Shown: positions 33,981 to 45,479 of the stretch, in pieces
How positions within the stretch are numbered: position 1 is the stretch's first letter
Layout of the letters: each line of letters begins with the position of its first letter
NCBI GenBank assembly: GCA_016584305.1
Contig: JACEEZ010018886.1
Coordinates: forward strand, 54,761 to 118,760
Source: Chionoecetes opilio
Taxonomy: Eukaryota; Arthropoda; Malacostraca; Decapoda; Majidae
Direction: 5' to 3'
DNA length: 64,000 nucleotides
Translations under genes and position numbers: made by a program
Notes under the pieces: generated by a model
The model's database searches: none
What the model saw: the letters and a program-made list of their open reading frames with translations, nothing else
What the model was told of the DNA's origin: nothing

Positions 33981-34199
33981 TGGTATTGAGATCATTTTTA
34001 CTTCTGTATGACAATAAAACGACCAAATTTTTGAAAGCTTAAAAATGGTCAGAACACTACCTTTATTGCGTTTCCCTATTTTTACTATGAAACTATTGAG
34101 CCTAGACCAAAAATGACATGAATACTTTTTGTTAAGCTCAACTAGATCTATCCTAAGCATCTATCTTTTTTTTTTCCTTATACAGATTTTTAGATAAAG

Positions 34200-35570
34200 T
34201 TTTTATATTTTAATATTAATTAATATTAATAAGTATTTTATATTTGTATGTGCCGTCCAGCAGCTTATTGATGCACCATACATCTATCTTTCATCCGTCT
34301 TACATATTGTTATGTCTTGCTGGAGAGGTCTTCTGCCGGTGTGGTATAACGAGGCGGCCACTAGGATAATGCGTCTGCCTTCCAATCTGCGCATGCGCCA
34401 GAGAACTGTGCTCTCGTGTCGAGCGATGCCATAGCAGCGCGCTAGATGTACGATGTTTCCTTTTCATTTCATCCATCCTGCCGCATGGAGAGGTAAGACC
34501 TTCCCAGGTTGTGCCTCACCCCATGGCCGGAGCAAGAAGGCCGTGGCCGGAGTCGCATAGAACTCGATCACCTTACCTCACCCCCCCCCCCGCCTTTCCT
34601 TACTTATTTACCACAAAATACTGCTTTATAAGCTATTAACCAGGACGTGTGCGGTACTGTGGTTGCTGGAGGTAGCTACTGGAGGAGACAGGAGAGAAGA
34701 GATTGCCGTATAAAGGCCCTGTCACGCGATGTTTTTTTTCACCCAGGGCGGTGATCAGGCGAGGGGTGGGTACACGGAGTGAGTGACATATGAGGCGCGT
34801 GTCTTGTCAAAACCCCCGGAATTTTCGGGGGAAAAGTTTACTTTCCCGAGTAATTTCCACCTTACCAAAAACGTTTATCAACATAAAAGATATACTGTTA
34901 TCTTCGGAAATGTTTGTTCTTTATTCAATTAGTGCCCGGTATGGGTATGTAAAAAAAAAATGAGAGCGGTAACTCTTACAATTTGTATTTATTTTACACT
35001 TTGTTACCCTCTATCTCAGTTAATTATTGACGGAGTTTTCATTTTTACTGGGCATATCATTGACATTATCCACTATATGTGTGCAAAGAATGAGCTCTGA
35101 GTGGGCCTTAGTTTGGAAAATGGAAAAAAATCAATTTATTTTTCTTTCCTTTTATGCGCGTCCCATTCACTCACCAAGAAGGATAGAGACTTAAGTTACG
35201 GTATACTTTTAGAAAGTCATGGTATCTACCTCCAAATTTAAACGTTTGAGGAATTCAATGAAAAATATGCTCTCTATAATTGTTCAAAAATGAGCTTAAA
35301 ATAACTTTTTTGAAGATTTTCAGTCTTCCCGTTTCAAAAGGGAGGTTCATTCACAGGCTTTTATCAACCTTTTTATTACCTTTTGGCACAAATAAGTCGT
35401 TTCTGAGACGTCAAAACTCTTCAAAGAGAAGCGAGAGTGGGAGGGCAGCGTGTAAGGATTAGCGTATGGGTGCTGATTGACAGTAACCTCTCTCAGGACA
35501 TGAGTTCCCTGACTACCCCCTCTCTTCCCCCTCCATTCACCCTTAATTCCCTCCTACTGAAGGCCGATTA
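34200..35570. other. No gene; one fragment of the hairpin element
   Basis: 34862-34925 (GATATACTGTTATC...GGAAATGTTTGTTC) matches the hairpin arm at 485-540. Elsewhere I see mixed sequence, including a C-run at 34579-34590 and no ORF with recognisable similarity. Confidence 0.55.
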
Positions 35571-35576
35571 ACAGGG

Positions 35577-35975
35577 TCACTAGCTTCCCATGAGAACACT
35601 TACAAGTAATAATAGTTGATAAAATAATACATGATAAATACCATACTCCTGTTCCCACAACCTGACTGTTTTTGACGTGGATATTTTAAGCTTTTGAGAA
35701 ATTATTATTACTTGTAAGTGTAGCACCCCCCTTTATAGCTTTATAGCTTTGACGTTAACTCGAAGGGCTCCACAATCCTGGCTATTACGCTGCCACCACC
35801 CACAATAAGTGGGGAAAAAAAATATAAGATTAAGAAAATATGTAAGTACTAATGGGTCTGAATAAACAACTCGTTATCAGAATATTAGTATATTTACACT
35901 TTACTGATTCACCAGTAATTACTTCCCAACTCCTTCTTAACCTAATGTCTTAACCTAATGTCTTAACCTAGGTGA
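35577..35975 (-). repeat. Inverted duplicate of 30948-31352
   Basis: Nearly identical to the reverse complement of 30948-31352, including the joint between the LTR-like 3' end (TGCTACA) and the foldback arm (CTTACAAG). It therefore arose by copying the composite, not by separate insertions. It ends abruptly at 35975 against a Jockey-type endonuclease fragment. Confidence 0.9.
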
Positions 35976-36607
35976 CGACCCGTCAGGTTGGTTGCCGACA
36001 CTGACTGCAGGATGGGGTGGTGGGCGTTAAAATCGCCCGCCACTAGGAGGCTAGTGTGCGATGCCATGGTGAGCAGCTTCCCTGCCTCCAGTTGGTGTCG
36101 CTGGCTCCTGTACAGGTTGTACACAGTGAGGTCGAGTCCTCCCACGTGCAGCTCCACCGCCAAGGCCTCCACGCCATCACCACAGTGCGCCGGGTCGGTG
36201 ATTCTGCGGTGAGGGATGGCGCTCCTCACCAGCGTCACGCAGCCACGGGTGCCCTCAGTGGCAGGGAACGAGTGGAGACTGTAGCCCGCAATGCGCCACT
36301 TAAAGTCAGCAGGTGTGAGCGTCTCCTGTAGGAGAACCACGTCAAGGTCCTCCTCGAAGATGGCCTGCAGCACCTGATGTTTCTTGAGGCGGAGGCCCTG
36401 GGCATTCCACTGCAGCACCTTGAGCCTGGGGGCGGCCGCCGGTGGCGCCGCATAGGGGGTGTCGTTGTCAGCGTGAGCGTGGTCGGCGTGGATGATGGTT
36501 GTCTGCTGTGAGGAGGGAATGCTGGCCTGGATCCCTCTGTGGTGGTCGTGACTGACGGCCGCCGACATTGATGGCTGATTCCATCTCCTCGAGGAGGAGC
36601 GCGTCAA
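35976..36607 (-). pseudogene. Jockey-type LINE ORF2 start: AP endonuclease
   Basis: On the minus strand the fold begins LKVLQWNAQGL (the catalytic Asn box), then LDVVLLQETL (the catalytic Glu), a TRGCVTLVRSAIPHR stretch and the VAGDFNAHH motif (Asp/Asn). It then stops at the junction with the inverted duplicate, so the His/SDH end and the RT are missing. About 45 Ala/Pro/His-rich residues precede the fold. ORF1 lies immediately upstream. The nuclease would nick target DNA to prime reverse transcription. Confidence 0.85.
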
Positions 36608-36691
36608 CGTCCTCCTCGGTGGCAGGGGCGAGCTCCGGGCGGCGGAGGAGCCTCCTCATAACGTGCATCATGCGGACGATGATGCAATCAA

Positions 36692-37278
36692 CTATTGCAC
36701 GAGTCTCCTCGCTGACGGGGATGTTGTCGTAGCGGTGGCATGAGGCAGTGTGACGTCCCTCGGCTCTCGCTGTCGCTGGCGCTTCAGGTACTGCAGGTGC
36801 AGGTGGCTGGCTGGGCGGGTGACCTTGAGGGCGACTCCTGTGTGGTGGGCGGGACCTGTTCCCAGTCTCTCGCTTAGGCAGTGGGGGGGGGGGGATGCGG
36901 CGGGGGTGATGGTAGCCGCCTCCTCCACTGATACTGTCAGCTGCGCTTCACTTTCCCTTCCGCCCGACCCGCGGCCTGGGGTGGGGTCCCCGGGGACTAG
37001 GAGGGAAGGCTGTTTGGCGGCCTTGACCCAGGCTGGCCTGGCTGGTAGGGGAGCAGGGATGAAGCGGTGTTGCCGCTGTTGTTCCTGTGGTTGTCCACGT
37101 GTTTCATGATGGCGGTGTTGCCGCCACCGTGGTGCCTGAAACTGTTGCTGCAGGCGAGGCTGAGGCATCCTGCGAAGCCTCTCAGGGCACTGAGGGTTCC
37201 AGGCGTGGTGTTTCCTCCCGCAATTCGGACACTTTGCGGTGGTGGCCTCATTGGACTTGTGGCGGCCAATACAATCCT
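36692..37278 (-). pseudogene. Jockey-type LINE ORF1 C-terminal half with zinc knuckle
   Basis: The minus-strand frame from about 37278 shows CPNCGRKHHAWNPQC, a CCHC knuckle of the kind found in Jockey-clade gag-like proteins, preceded by CIGRHKSN. It is followed by a Gln/Arg/Pro-rich tail (QQQ, RPAWVKAAKQPSLL). The frame ends about 85 bp before the ORF2 start codon, as in a two-ORF LINE. The N-terminal half is missing. A second copy with the same start point is at 49797-50484. Confidence 0.8.
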
Positions 37279-37418
37279 ACCAATTTAGCTTCTACATATA
37301 TTCATATGTCATTTAATATATATAACTGTTAAGACAATAATAGGCTGTTTTATCAATACTACTTAACATAAAGTAATGAGAAACATGTGATGGTAAATAA
37401 ATATTAACATAACAACAT
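37279..37418. other. Short AT-rich spacer, nothing recognised
   Basis: AT-rich sequence between the Jockey fragment and the RTE target duplication. Confidence 0.6.
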
Positions 37419-37428
37419 GGCACAGTAT
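37419..37428. repeat. Target-site duplication of RTE copy 2, left
   Basis: GGCACAGTAT, repeated exactly at 38625-38634. Confidence 0.92.
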
Positions 37429-38624
37429 CAATCAATCAATCATTGGGGGCATACGCCGGGGGGCGCGTCGCCTCGCCCACCCTACGACGCCACTCCCGGG
37501 GTTCACCACGCGCGAGTTCCCATGCAGGCTCCTTTCCCATACCAAGCAGCTCTCGACAAGAAACATCAACTTGCCCCAGCCACGAGCCTTGTGGGCGCCC
37601 CCTTGGCCTCCTCCACGCCGGATTGTCTCCTACAGATACAACCCGATGGGAAGGATCAGTTTCAGGGTAGCGTGCCACATGCCCATATAGCCGAAATTGG
37701 CGCTGACGGACTATGCAGGTAATAGTCCTCGATTCAGTCTCACGGTGCAATCGCTGATTTGACACGTAATCATCCCAGCGATACCCCATGATTCTGCGAA
37801 GACACTTATTACCAAAGGCATTGATTCGTCTCTTCAAGTCACTATTTAGTGTCCATGTCTCACAACCATAGAGTAAGACAGGGATCACAAGCGACTTGAA
37901 GATCCGGATCTTTGTCCTCCTGCACAGGTACCGACAACGCCAAATACTCCCGCTGAGCGAGTCCATAACACCGTGGGCTATGCCAATCCGCCGTAAGGCT
38001 TCTTGACGTGACCCGCCGTCATTATGGACTGCGCTACCAAGGTATGTAAAACTTTCCAAGATCTCAATGGCCTCGCCACACGCATGAACAGACTGTACTG
38101 CTTCATCTAGTAAGTCTCCAAACACCTGGACCTTGGTCTTGAGCCAGGAGACCTCAAGTCCCAAAGGCTTTGCCTCCTCGTGCAGCGCCTCGAGAGCCAT
38201 CACCAGGACCTCCAGCGACTCAGCAAAGATTACTGCATCATCGGCAAAAACAAGATCAGTGATCTTGATGTTGCCGACGGATGCTCCACAATCACTTTGA
38301 TCTACAACCTTGTCTAATACCCAGTCCATACAAGCGTTGAAAAGTGATGGGGCAAGGACGCACCCTTGCCTCACTCCTGTATTCACAGGAAAGAAGCTGG
38401 ATACACCTGCCCCACACTTCACAGCACTTTCAGTCCCAGAATACAGACCAGTTATCAAACCAATAGTCCTTGCAGGAATCCCTCGAAGTCGCAGAAGATC
38501 CCAGAGTGACTCACGATGCACTGAGTCAAACGCCTTCTTGAGATCAACATAGGCTGCAAGCATCCCCTGTCGAAACTCACGTCGGCGTTCCACTAGGACA
38601 CAAAGCGCTAGGGTACGGCTATAC
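37429..38624 (-). mobile_element. RTE-like LINE copy 2, 5'-truncated
   Basis: An open frame runs from the middle of the RT (LVERRREFRQGMLAAYVDLKKAFDS) through the FADD box to the C-terminal domain without interruption. It ends with the ATCAATCAATCAATCATT tail (the 3' end on the minus strand). The frame extends beyond 38624 into flanking DNA by chance. The exact 10-bp target duplication shows that the truncation occurred at insertion. It is the best-preserved RT and is 97-98% alike to the 5.7-kb copy by eye. It lacks the endonuclease and cannot be autonomous. Confidence 0.92.
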
Positions 38625-38634
38625 GGCACAGTAT

Positions 38635-38984
38635 AGTGTGTGTAAAACTGTGTATTGTAAAAGGTAGTTGAGTACTGGAATAAATGGAATTGTGAAATAA
38701 ACAAATAGCACAGTTTATCCTTTAACGGGCGAAGGCGGTAAGGAAAGGAAAAAAGAGAAAACGAAACAAAACGAAGGTAAACTAAATTACATTGGTTTCA
38801 GGGTAAATTTAATCATATTGTGTGTTATATTGGAGGTAGCCTATATAGTATATATATATAATTATATTGTACAGTAGTTAGGTGAGGAAAGAATGAAGTA
38901 ATAACGGGATATATAGGCGAGTAAATGAAGGAAAAGCACTAGGAAATGAATAAAGGAAACAAGGAAAAAGCACCTCTTGAGGGG
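38635..38984. other. AT-rich spacer, nothing recognised
   Basis: Contains the duplicate of the target site and a TATATATATA stretch near 38848. No repeat partner was seen elsewhere in the window. Confidence 0.5.
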
Positions 38985-39565
38985 AAAATCACTTTGATCT
39001 ACAACTTTGCCCAATACCCAGTCCATACAAGTGTTGAAAAGGGATGGAGCAAAGACGCACCCTTGCCTCACTCTTGTATTCACAGGGAAAAAAGCTGGAT
39101 ACACATTCCCCACACTTCACAGCACTCTCAGTCCTATAGTACAGACCAGTTATCAAACCAATAGTCCTTGCAAGAATCCCGCGAAGTCGCAGAAGATCCC
39201 AGAATGACTCATGATGCACTGTGTCAAACTCCTTCTTGAGATCAACATAGACTGCAAGCATTCCCTGTCGAAACTCACGTCGGCGTTCCACCAGGACACG
39301 AAGCGCTAGGATACGGTCCCTTCTTGACTTACCAGGCGTGAAACCAGACTGCTGAGGTCTCTGATGCTTCAGCAGATGGCTTCGGATCCGAGTCAGCAAT
39401 AGATGGGCAAGTAGCTTGCCTGGCACGCTGACCAATGTAATACCGCGGTAATTGTTGCAGTCCTGGCGGTCCCCTTTCCCTTTCTAGATAGGGACGACCA
39501 GCCCCCTTTTCCAGGTAGCAGGAATGGTACCTGATTGCCACACGCCAGTCAGGACAGCATGCAAC
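38985..39565 (-). pseudogene. RTE-like LINE copy 3, internal RT fragment
   Basis: Corresponds to about 6543-7120 of the first copy: RT fingers and palm from GLHAVLTxxWQSG to SFFP. It has more substitutions (for example KKEFDTVHHES for KKAFDSVHRES) and a frameshift after SSFFP. Both the endonuclease and the FADD box are absent. It lies beside copy 2 in the same orientation but covers an overlapping part, so the two are separate insertions. Confidence 0.85.
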
Positions 39566-39739
39566 CAAACACATGTCTAATATGGATGGAAGGAATGGGA
39601 AAGATAGGAACAAAATATATTTAATTCCAAAAATCTTCCATTCCCTTCTATGCCTAACATATATCATTTTTCACATCTAAATTATTCTTCCATTCCACTT
39701 ACATTTCCATTTCATTTCATAAATTATCCTGCACACCTG

Positions 39740-39947
<208 letters not shown>

Positions 39948-39954
39948 ACCTAGC

Positions 39955-40240
39955 TACCTAGGGTAGCTACCTACCTGTGTATGCCTGCACGCTCCGCCCA
40001 CCAAGCCGCCGAGACACCGCTTACATTATTATATGACGTGTGTGATGTACCGCTGTGTCTTTTTGGATGGGTTCTACTCACAGTTTAATACAATACAAGG
40101 CACGTAGTTACATCCGTCCTCAACTTGTAGATATGACCATTTGCCGTATTGCTAAGCCAGTCTTCGTCGGCAATGAATAATAACATAAGGGTGTCTGAGG
40201 GATTGTGGCCACGACGCGCCAAAAACTGAGGACGAATCAA
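39955..40240 (+). repeat. Segment duplicated in degraded form at 42.0 kb
   Basis: TGTATGCCTGCACGCTCCGCCCACCAAGCC and the following 230 bp recur at 42024-42245 in the same orientation, with homopolymer-type changes in the second copy. No coding sequence. Confidence 0.8.
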
Positions 40241-40499
40241 CATCTTTTTCTCTCTCTCTGATGTGTCGTTGATTAGTCACCGGGAAGTGCACCAGATGGA
40301 GGCTCAAAAATAATGTTAAAAGGAGATTTGAATAAAATTATTTATATTTTCCTTACTTATAGGTTAAATACTAACTATTTATGCAAAACAAATGGCCGAC
40401 GCCACCGAAAACATTTTATCTTTGGGGGTTGACGCTGTGAAATGTTTGAGAATGGACACAAAAAAATGGACAGGAAAATTTTTAATCTGTATTAATTAA

Positions 40500-40611
40500 A
40501 AACAGATCGATACCGGTATCTTCACTGATACCGGTGTGAGGACGTACCGGTATTATTCCCGAAAACCGGTATCGGCAATACCGGTAGTATGTTGATACCG
40601 CACAACCCTAG
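40500..40611 (-). mobile_element. hAT-like terminus with ACCGGTAT subterminal repeats
   Basis: On the minus strand it begins TAGGGTTGTGCGGTATCAAC, followed by six ACCGGTAT/ATACCGGT words in both orientations within 110 bp. Clustered subterminal repeats next to a CAGGGTTGTGC-like end are typical of hAT elements. The other end was not located, so the length is unknown. Confidence 0.5.
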
Positions 40612-40685
40612 GAGCAGTGTCGCCACGCAGACCCGCCGTGTCTGCACCCTCACAGCGACTGAATTCTACCTTGTGTGCGAGAGAA

Positions 40686-40910
<225 letters not shown>

Positions 40911-42555
40911 TCTCCCAAAAAAAAGGAATTGTTATATTTCCCCTTAAAAAGGGGGTATTCTATTTTTGGGCCAAAAACCCCTTGGGGGCCCTGTTTTTCA
41001 CTCTTTGTTTCCCACCTCCTCTCTCGGGCCAAGGGGGCGCCCAACCCTTTGGAAACTCAGGGCGGTTTGCGGCTGTCGCCAAAAAACCGGCAGGCGGGAC
41101 CCCCAAAACCCTTTCACCCTGAGGCAGGAGCCCCCGTGGCGGGGCATTTTGCCAAAAGGCCCGTCACAAACGTCACGTCCCCGCAGAGTTTTGGGGGCCC
41201 ATCATGGCGGGGGTTTTACGGGTGCGTTGGTTGTTGTGTACTTCAAGATTTACCCATCATTTGGTTTTATCGTGTCCCCGGGCATTTTTCGCTTACGTCC
41301 GGCGATTTTAAGTTTCCAAAATGGGCTGGCTTGTATTACTTTCACCTTTTTCTACCCTTGCCCTAACCTTATATAGTAATACTTATTAAAATTTGCCTGA
41401 GCTGATGTACTGTCATGCTCCCAAAACCCCGCTTTTTTAGTATGCTCCCTTGTTTCACTAAAGGCCCAAAGGCCTGTGCTTGGGGGGGGGGGGGGGGTTC
41501 CCCCCCGGCTCTGGGAACCCCCAAAGGCTGAAGGGGCATAAACCCCCCGGGCCCCCCCGCCACCACCTCACTTGGTTTCCCCCCAAAAAGGCAGGGCGGG
41601 GTGTGTTTTTGGGGTTTTGGTTTTGGCCTTATCGTGTGATCTGGCCCCGGGCAAAGGACAGTGTGCCCGGGGTGACGTAAGATAAACTTGTTATGTATTG
41701 TTTTTTTTAACCGAAAACCCTCCCACTCACCACCTCGGCGCTTTCGTCGGTTTTTAATGCGTTCCAGAGTTTTGGTGCATTCGTTACTTTTTTGCTCGTC
41801 GGTTTTTCCTGTCCCCTCCCACTTTTGAATTTATAGTGCCGAACACTCGACCGAGGGGAAAAGCCCCCGACGGTGCTGATTGGGTATTTTTGTGGGGCCT
41901 TATTTTAAAAAAGGCTGCAGGTGGGGGGGGCGGGCGAGGGTGGCGGCAGGCGGGCCCGGGGGGTGATCATGTTAGGGGGGGGCGAGGGTGGGTGGGGCGG
42001 GGGGGGGCGGTGCTATCCCTACCTTTGTATGCCTGCACGCTCCGCCCACCAAGCCCCCGGGAGACACCGCTTACATTATTATATAAACTTTGGTGTGAGG
42101 GCCGTTTGTGTCTTTTTGGAGGGGCCTACTCAGTTTCTACAATCAAGGCACGATTACTCCGTCCTAAACTTGTAATATGACCATTTGCCGTTTCCCTAAG
42201 CCCGTCATCGCCCCGGCAATGAAAATAACAAAAGGTTGTCGGGGGGGTTGGGGCCCACAGGGCGCCGCCCCCAGCCCCCGGAACCCGCGTACTCCCATTA
42301 GGTAAAGGGTGTCCACGCCCCAAACCGAGGTTTTTTCACCTCCGTATTCAGAACGTGTATCCCTCGTCCGAACTTTCCCACGTACTTATTAAAAAGGGAA
42401 AATTACAAAAAACTAAAAACAGGCTGATTGTTATTGCATTTTTTATTTCGGATTTGAGTAAATGCTTCCGGGAACCCCGATTAGTGTGTGGTTTTTTGGG
42501 TGACTGAAAAAGTATGCCTTTTTTCAAAAACCCATTTTTGGATTTTTTCCCTGAG

Positions 42556-42824
42556 AGAGAGAGAGGGGAAAAGGGAGAGAGGGGAGAGAGAGAGAGAGGG
42601 GAGAGAGGAAGAGAGAGAGAGAGAGAGAGGGGGAAAGGGGAAGGGGAGAAAAGAAAATTCTGGACTTGATCGTCGTGAAAAGAGAAAAGAGGAGAGAGAG
42701 AGGAGAGGAGAGAGAGGGGAGGAAGAGAGAGAGGAGAGAAGAAAAGGGGGGGAGAGAGAGAGAGGGGAGAGGAGGTTTCGGGACTTGATCGTTGTGGAGA
42801 GAGAGAAGAGAGAAGAGAGAGAGA

Positions 42825-42861
<37 letters not shown>

Positions 42862-42936
42862 GAGAAAGAGAGGGGAAGAGAGAGGGGAGAGGCAAGTTTT
42901 TGGGACTTGACGTCCTTTGGAAAAGAGAGAGAGAGA

Positions 42937-42973
<37 letters not shown>

Positions 42974-43002
42974 GGGAGAGGAGAGAGAGGAGAGAGAGCA
43001 AA
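42556..43002 (+). repeat. Composite satellite: GA tract plus GGACTTGATCGTCGTG spacer
   Basis: The spacer word GGACTTGATCGTCGTG or a close variant recurs at about 42663, 42780 and 42903, separated by GA-rich stretches, giving a unit of about 120 bp. One more copy lies at about 44238, next to the GA tract 44093-44232. Confidence 0.8.
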
Positions 43003-44092
43003 TTAAAAATTAAAATTTAAAATTATTTATTTCCACGAATAGTGGTTATTCTTTAAAATTCCCAAAAAATACATTAAAAGTTAAAATAAAAAAATAAAAT
43101 TTTTTGAAAAAATCCAAAAAAAAAGGTGTGTCTAATACAAAAAAAATGCTAAAAGGTACAGACATTGCTCAAATGATGGTGGTTATAAAATTGATGTGTT
43201 TTTTAAAAAATAGGTTTGGAAATTTTAAATTTTTTTAAGTGTAGGCAAGGTGCGCATCTGATTTTAAGGTGCATTTGTTCCTATTTTAGGCCCTTTGACA
43301 TCCATACTTCAGCCCCCCCCTTTTATTTTATTTTTGGGTACATATAAAATTTTTTTTGTCTTTTCTGCTTATGGTTACTTCACGAACATTGGGAAGTTTC
43401 TTAAACCATGGGTAACAACCCGTGTAATATTTAAAAGAAAGTGGTACATGTGCCCCAAAAAATGCTTCTCTTTTATTTTTAAATCCACCCTAGTTCTTAT
43501 TTTTCAGGCGTTACTGGTCGTATTTCTTTGCACCCCCTAGGCACCTTTGGGCTGCAAAGTTTTGAAATTTTTTTGGACACCCGCTCTTTTATATTTAATT
43601 TGTCGTGCCCCAAAATCCGAATACATTAGTTGATTATGCTGATACTAATGACTGCACCGCCAATTTTTCGGGAGGGTTTATCAAGATTGTCACTTTTACG
43701 GCTTATGAAAATTTGTGTACCAATAACTTTTTATTTACCTCATTTAAAATTTTTGTCGAACAGATTGCTTTGGGGGGGGTATCCTCCCTGTTTTGATGAC
43801 GGGATTGGGGGGACATCTCCCAAAAGTTTTCCCTTAAAATCCCCCAGTCCCGGGGGGCAGGGGTTTTGGGAAGACGTGAGCTCGCAAGTTCACGCCCCCG
43901 GGGCATTCGTCCGGGTTCGATCCCCCCATTTTTTTCGTGCTGACGTGGGGGCGCTTTGTATAGTCAATAAACCCTTTTAGATGATCTTGGGGAATGTCCC
44001 GATAGGATCAAGTACTTATCTTTCTGCCCTTTTTTCCCAAAAAAAAACAAATTTCGTTTTGCTTGAGTTAAGCATTAAACCATTAAATAAAA

Positions 44093-44250
44093 ATGAGAGA
44101 GAGGAGAGAGAAAAGAAAAAGGGGAGAGAGGAGAGGAGAGAAAAGAGAGAGAGAAAAGAGAGAAAAGAGAGAGAGAGAGAGAGATAGAGAGAGGAGAGAG
44201 AGAGAAGGGAGGAGATAGAGAGAGGGGAGAGAGAAGTTCTGGACTTGATC
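44093..44250 (+). repeat. GA-rich tract with one GGACTTGATCGGCGTG unit
   Basis: GA/GAAAA-rich stretch ending in the same spacer word as the 42.6-43.0 kb array. It is probably a detached unit of that satellite. Confidence 0.75.
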
Positions 44251-44544
44251 GGCGTGGGATTTAAAACAAAACCACACACGCAGCCAAAATCGAGTAAATT
44301 TCATTAACTCCTGCTTTTTAAATTTGCTCCAAACTCTCCATTTTTTTTTACCCTTTTTTTTGTTTAAAAGGCCACGCCAAACCCAACCCAGTGGCCGGTT
44401 AGTGGGTTGATCCGGATTTTTGGAAAACGCTGAAAACGCAAAACACACCAAAAACAAAACACCCCACCACCACACACACACACACACACCCACCACAATG
44501 CCGTGAAGGGGGGGGGAGGAAGCAGGGCTGAGAAATTTGGGGGT

Positions 44545-44770
44545 TTTTTAAAACCCCCTTTACGCCCAGATCTTTTCCCTTTTTTTATAAAATCGTCTGT
44601 TTCAGCCATAAAATTTTCGAAAAAACTGAAAATCCAAATTAAATGTGGACAGGATACTAAACCGGTCATAGCTATTTTAACCTTGCTTTATTAATAAAAA
44701 TCGCTAAAGGTACCCCCCAAATTAAAAATGGAAATTTTCGTTTTTTGGCCTCAAGGGGTTTTAAAGGGGT
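44545..44770 (+). repeat. Degraded partial copy of the palindrome-arm repeat
   Basis: Matches 26460-26680 in the same orientation: CCCAGATCTTT, then CAGCCATAAAA, GATACTAAAC(A/C)GGTCATA and ATGGAAATT. Many base changes follow homopolymer runs. It shows that this piece also exists outside unit P. Confidence 0.75.
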
Positions 44771-44874
44771 ATGGGGGTTGCTTTTTTGGGTCTTACTCAG
44801 GGCAAGGGGAGGGGAGCATTTTTGTGTTTTTATTTGAAATCCCTAGTAGTTTTTTATGTTGATGTTTTTTTCTC

Positions 44875-45260
44875 ACCCACTCCTCCTCCTCCTCCTCCTC
44901 CTCCTCCCCTCCCCTCCTCCCCTCCTCCTCCTCCCCCCTCCCCTCCTCCTCTTCACTTATTTATTTCCTACCTTCCCCCCTCCCACTAAATTTTACTCCC
45001 CTCCTTTCCCCCTTTCCCCCTCCTCCTCTTCCCTTTTTCCTCTTCTTCCCCCTCCTTTTATCTTATTTACCTCCTTCGTCCCCAACCCACTATTTCCAAA
45101 TCCCCAAAAAATCCTCTTTTTTTTTTCCCCCCTTTTTTCCCCTAATTTCTCCCACTCTTTCCCCCTCCTCTTTTTTCACACTAAAACCCCTACTCCACCT
45201 CCTCCTTTTTTCTCCCCTTTTCCTCCCCCCCTCATCTCCTTTTTTCTTTCCCCCTTCTTT
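44875..45260 (+). repeat. Pyrimidine-rich CCT tract
   Basis: Nearly pure C/T for almost 400 bp, starting as (CCT)n and becoming irregular. No coding assignment. Confidence 0.85.
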
Positions 45261-45479
45261 GGGGGCAAAGTGTCTACATCAAAAATACCAACCGACCCCT
45301 CTAACCCCCACTACTCCCACCACCCTTTTACCACCCGCACCACAAACCCCCAACAAAACCCCCCCACCACCACCCCGGTAAGTGACGTACCTTTTCCAAT
45401 TTTTTTTCCCGGGATTCAAAAACTTTATGGATTGCCTTGACTTCATGGGTTTCATCACGTTTTGGGTGAATGTCATGAT

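Noticed and set aside
43905..43925. GGGTTCGATCC word as a tRNA or SINE B box
   Set aside because: No A box at a suitable distance, no tRNA folding, and it lies in the degraded block.
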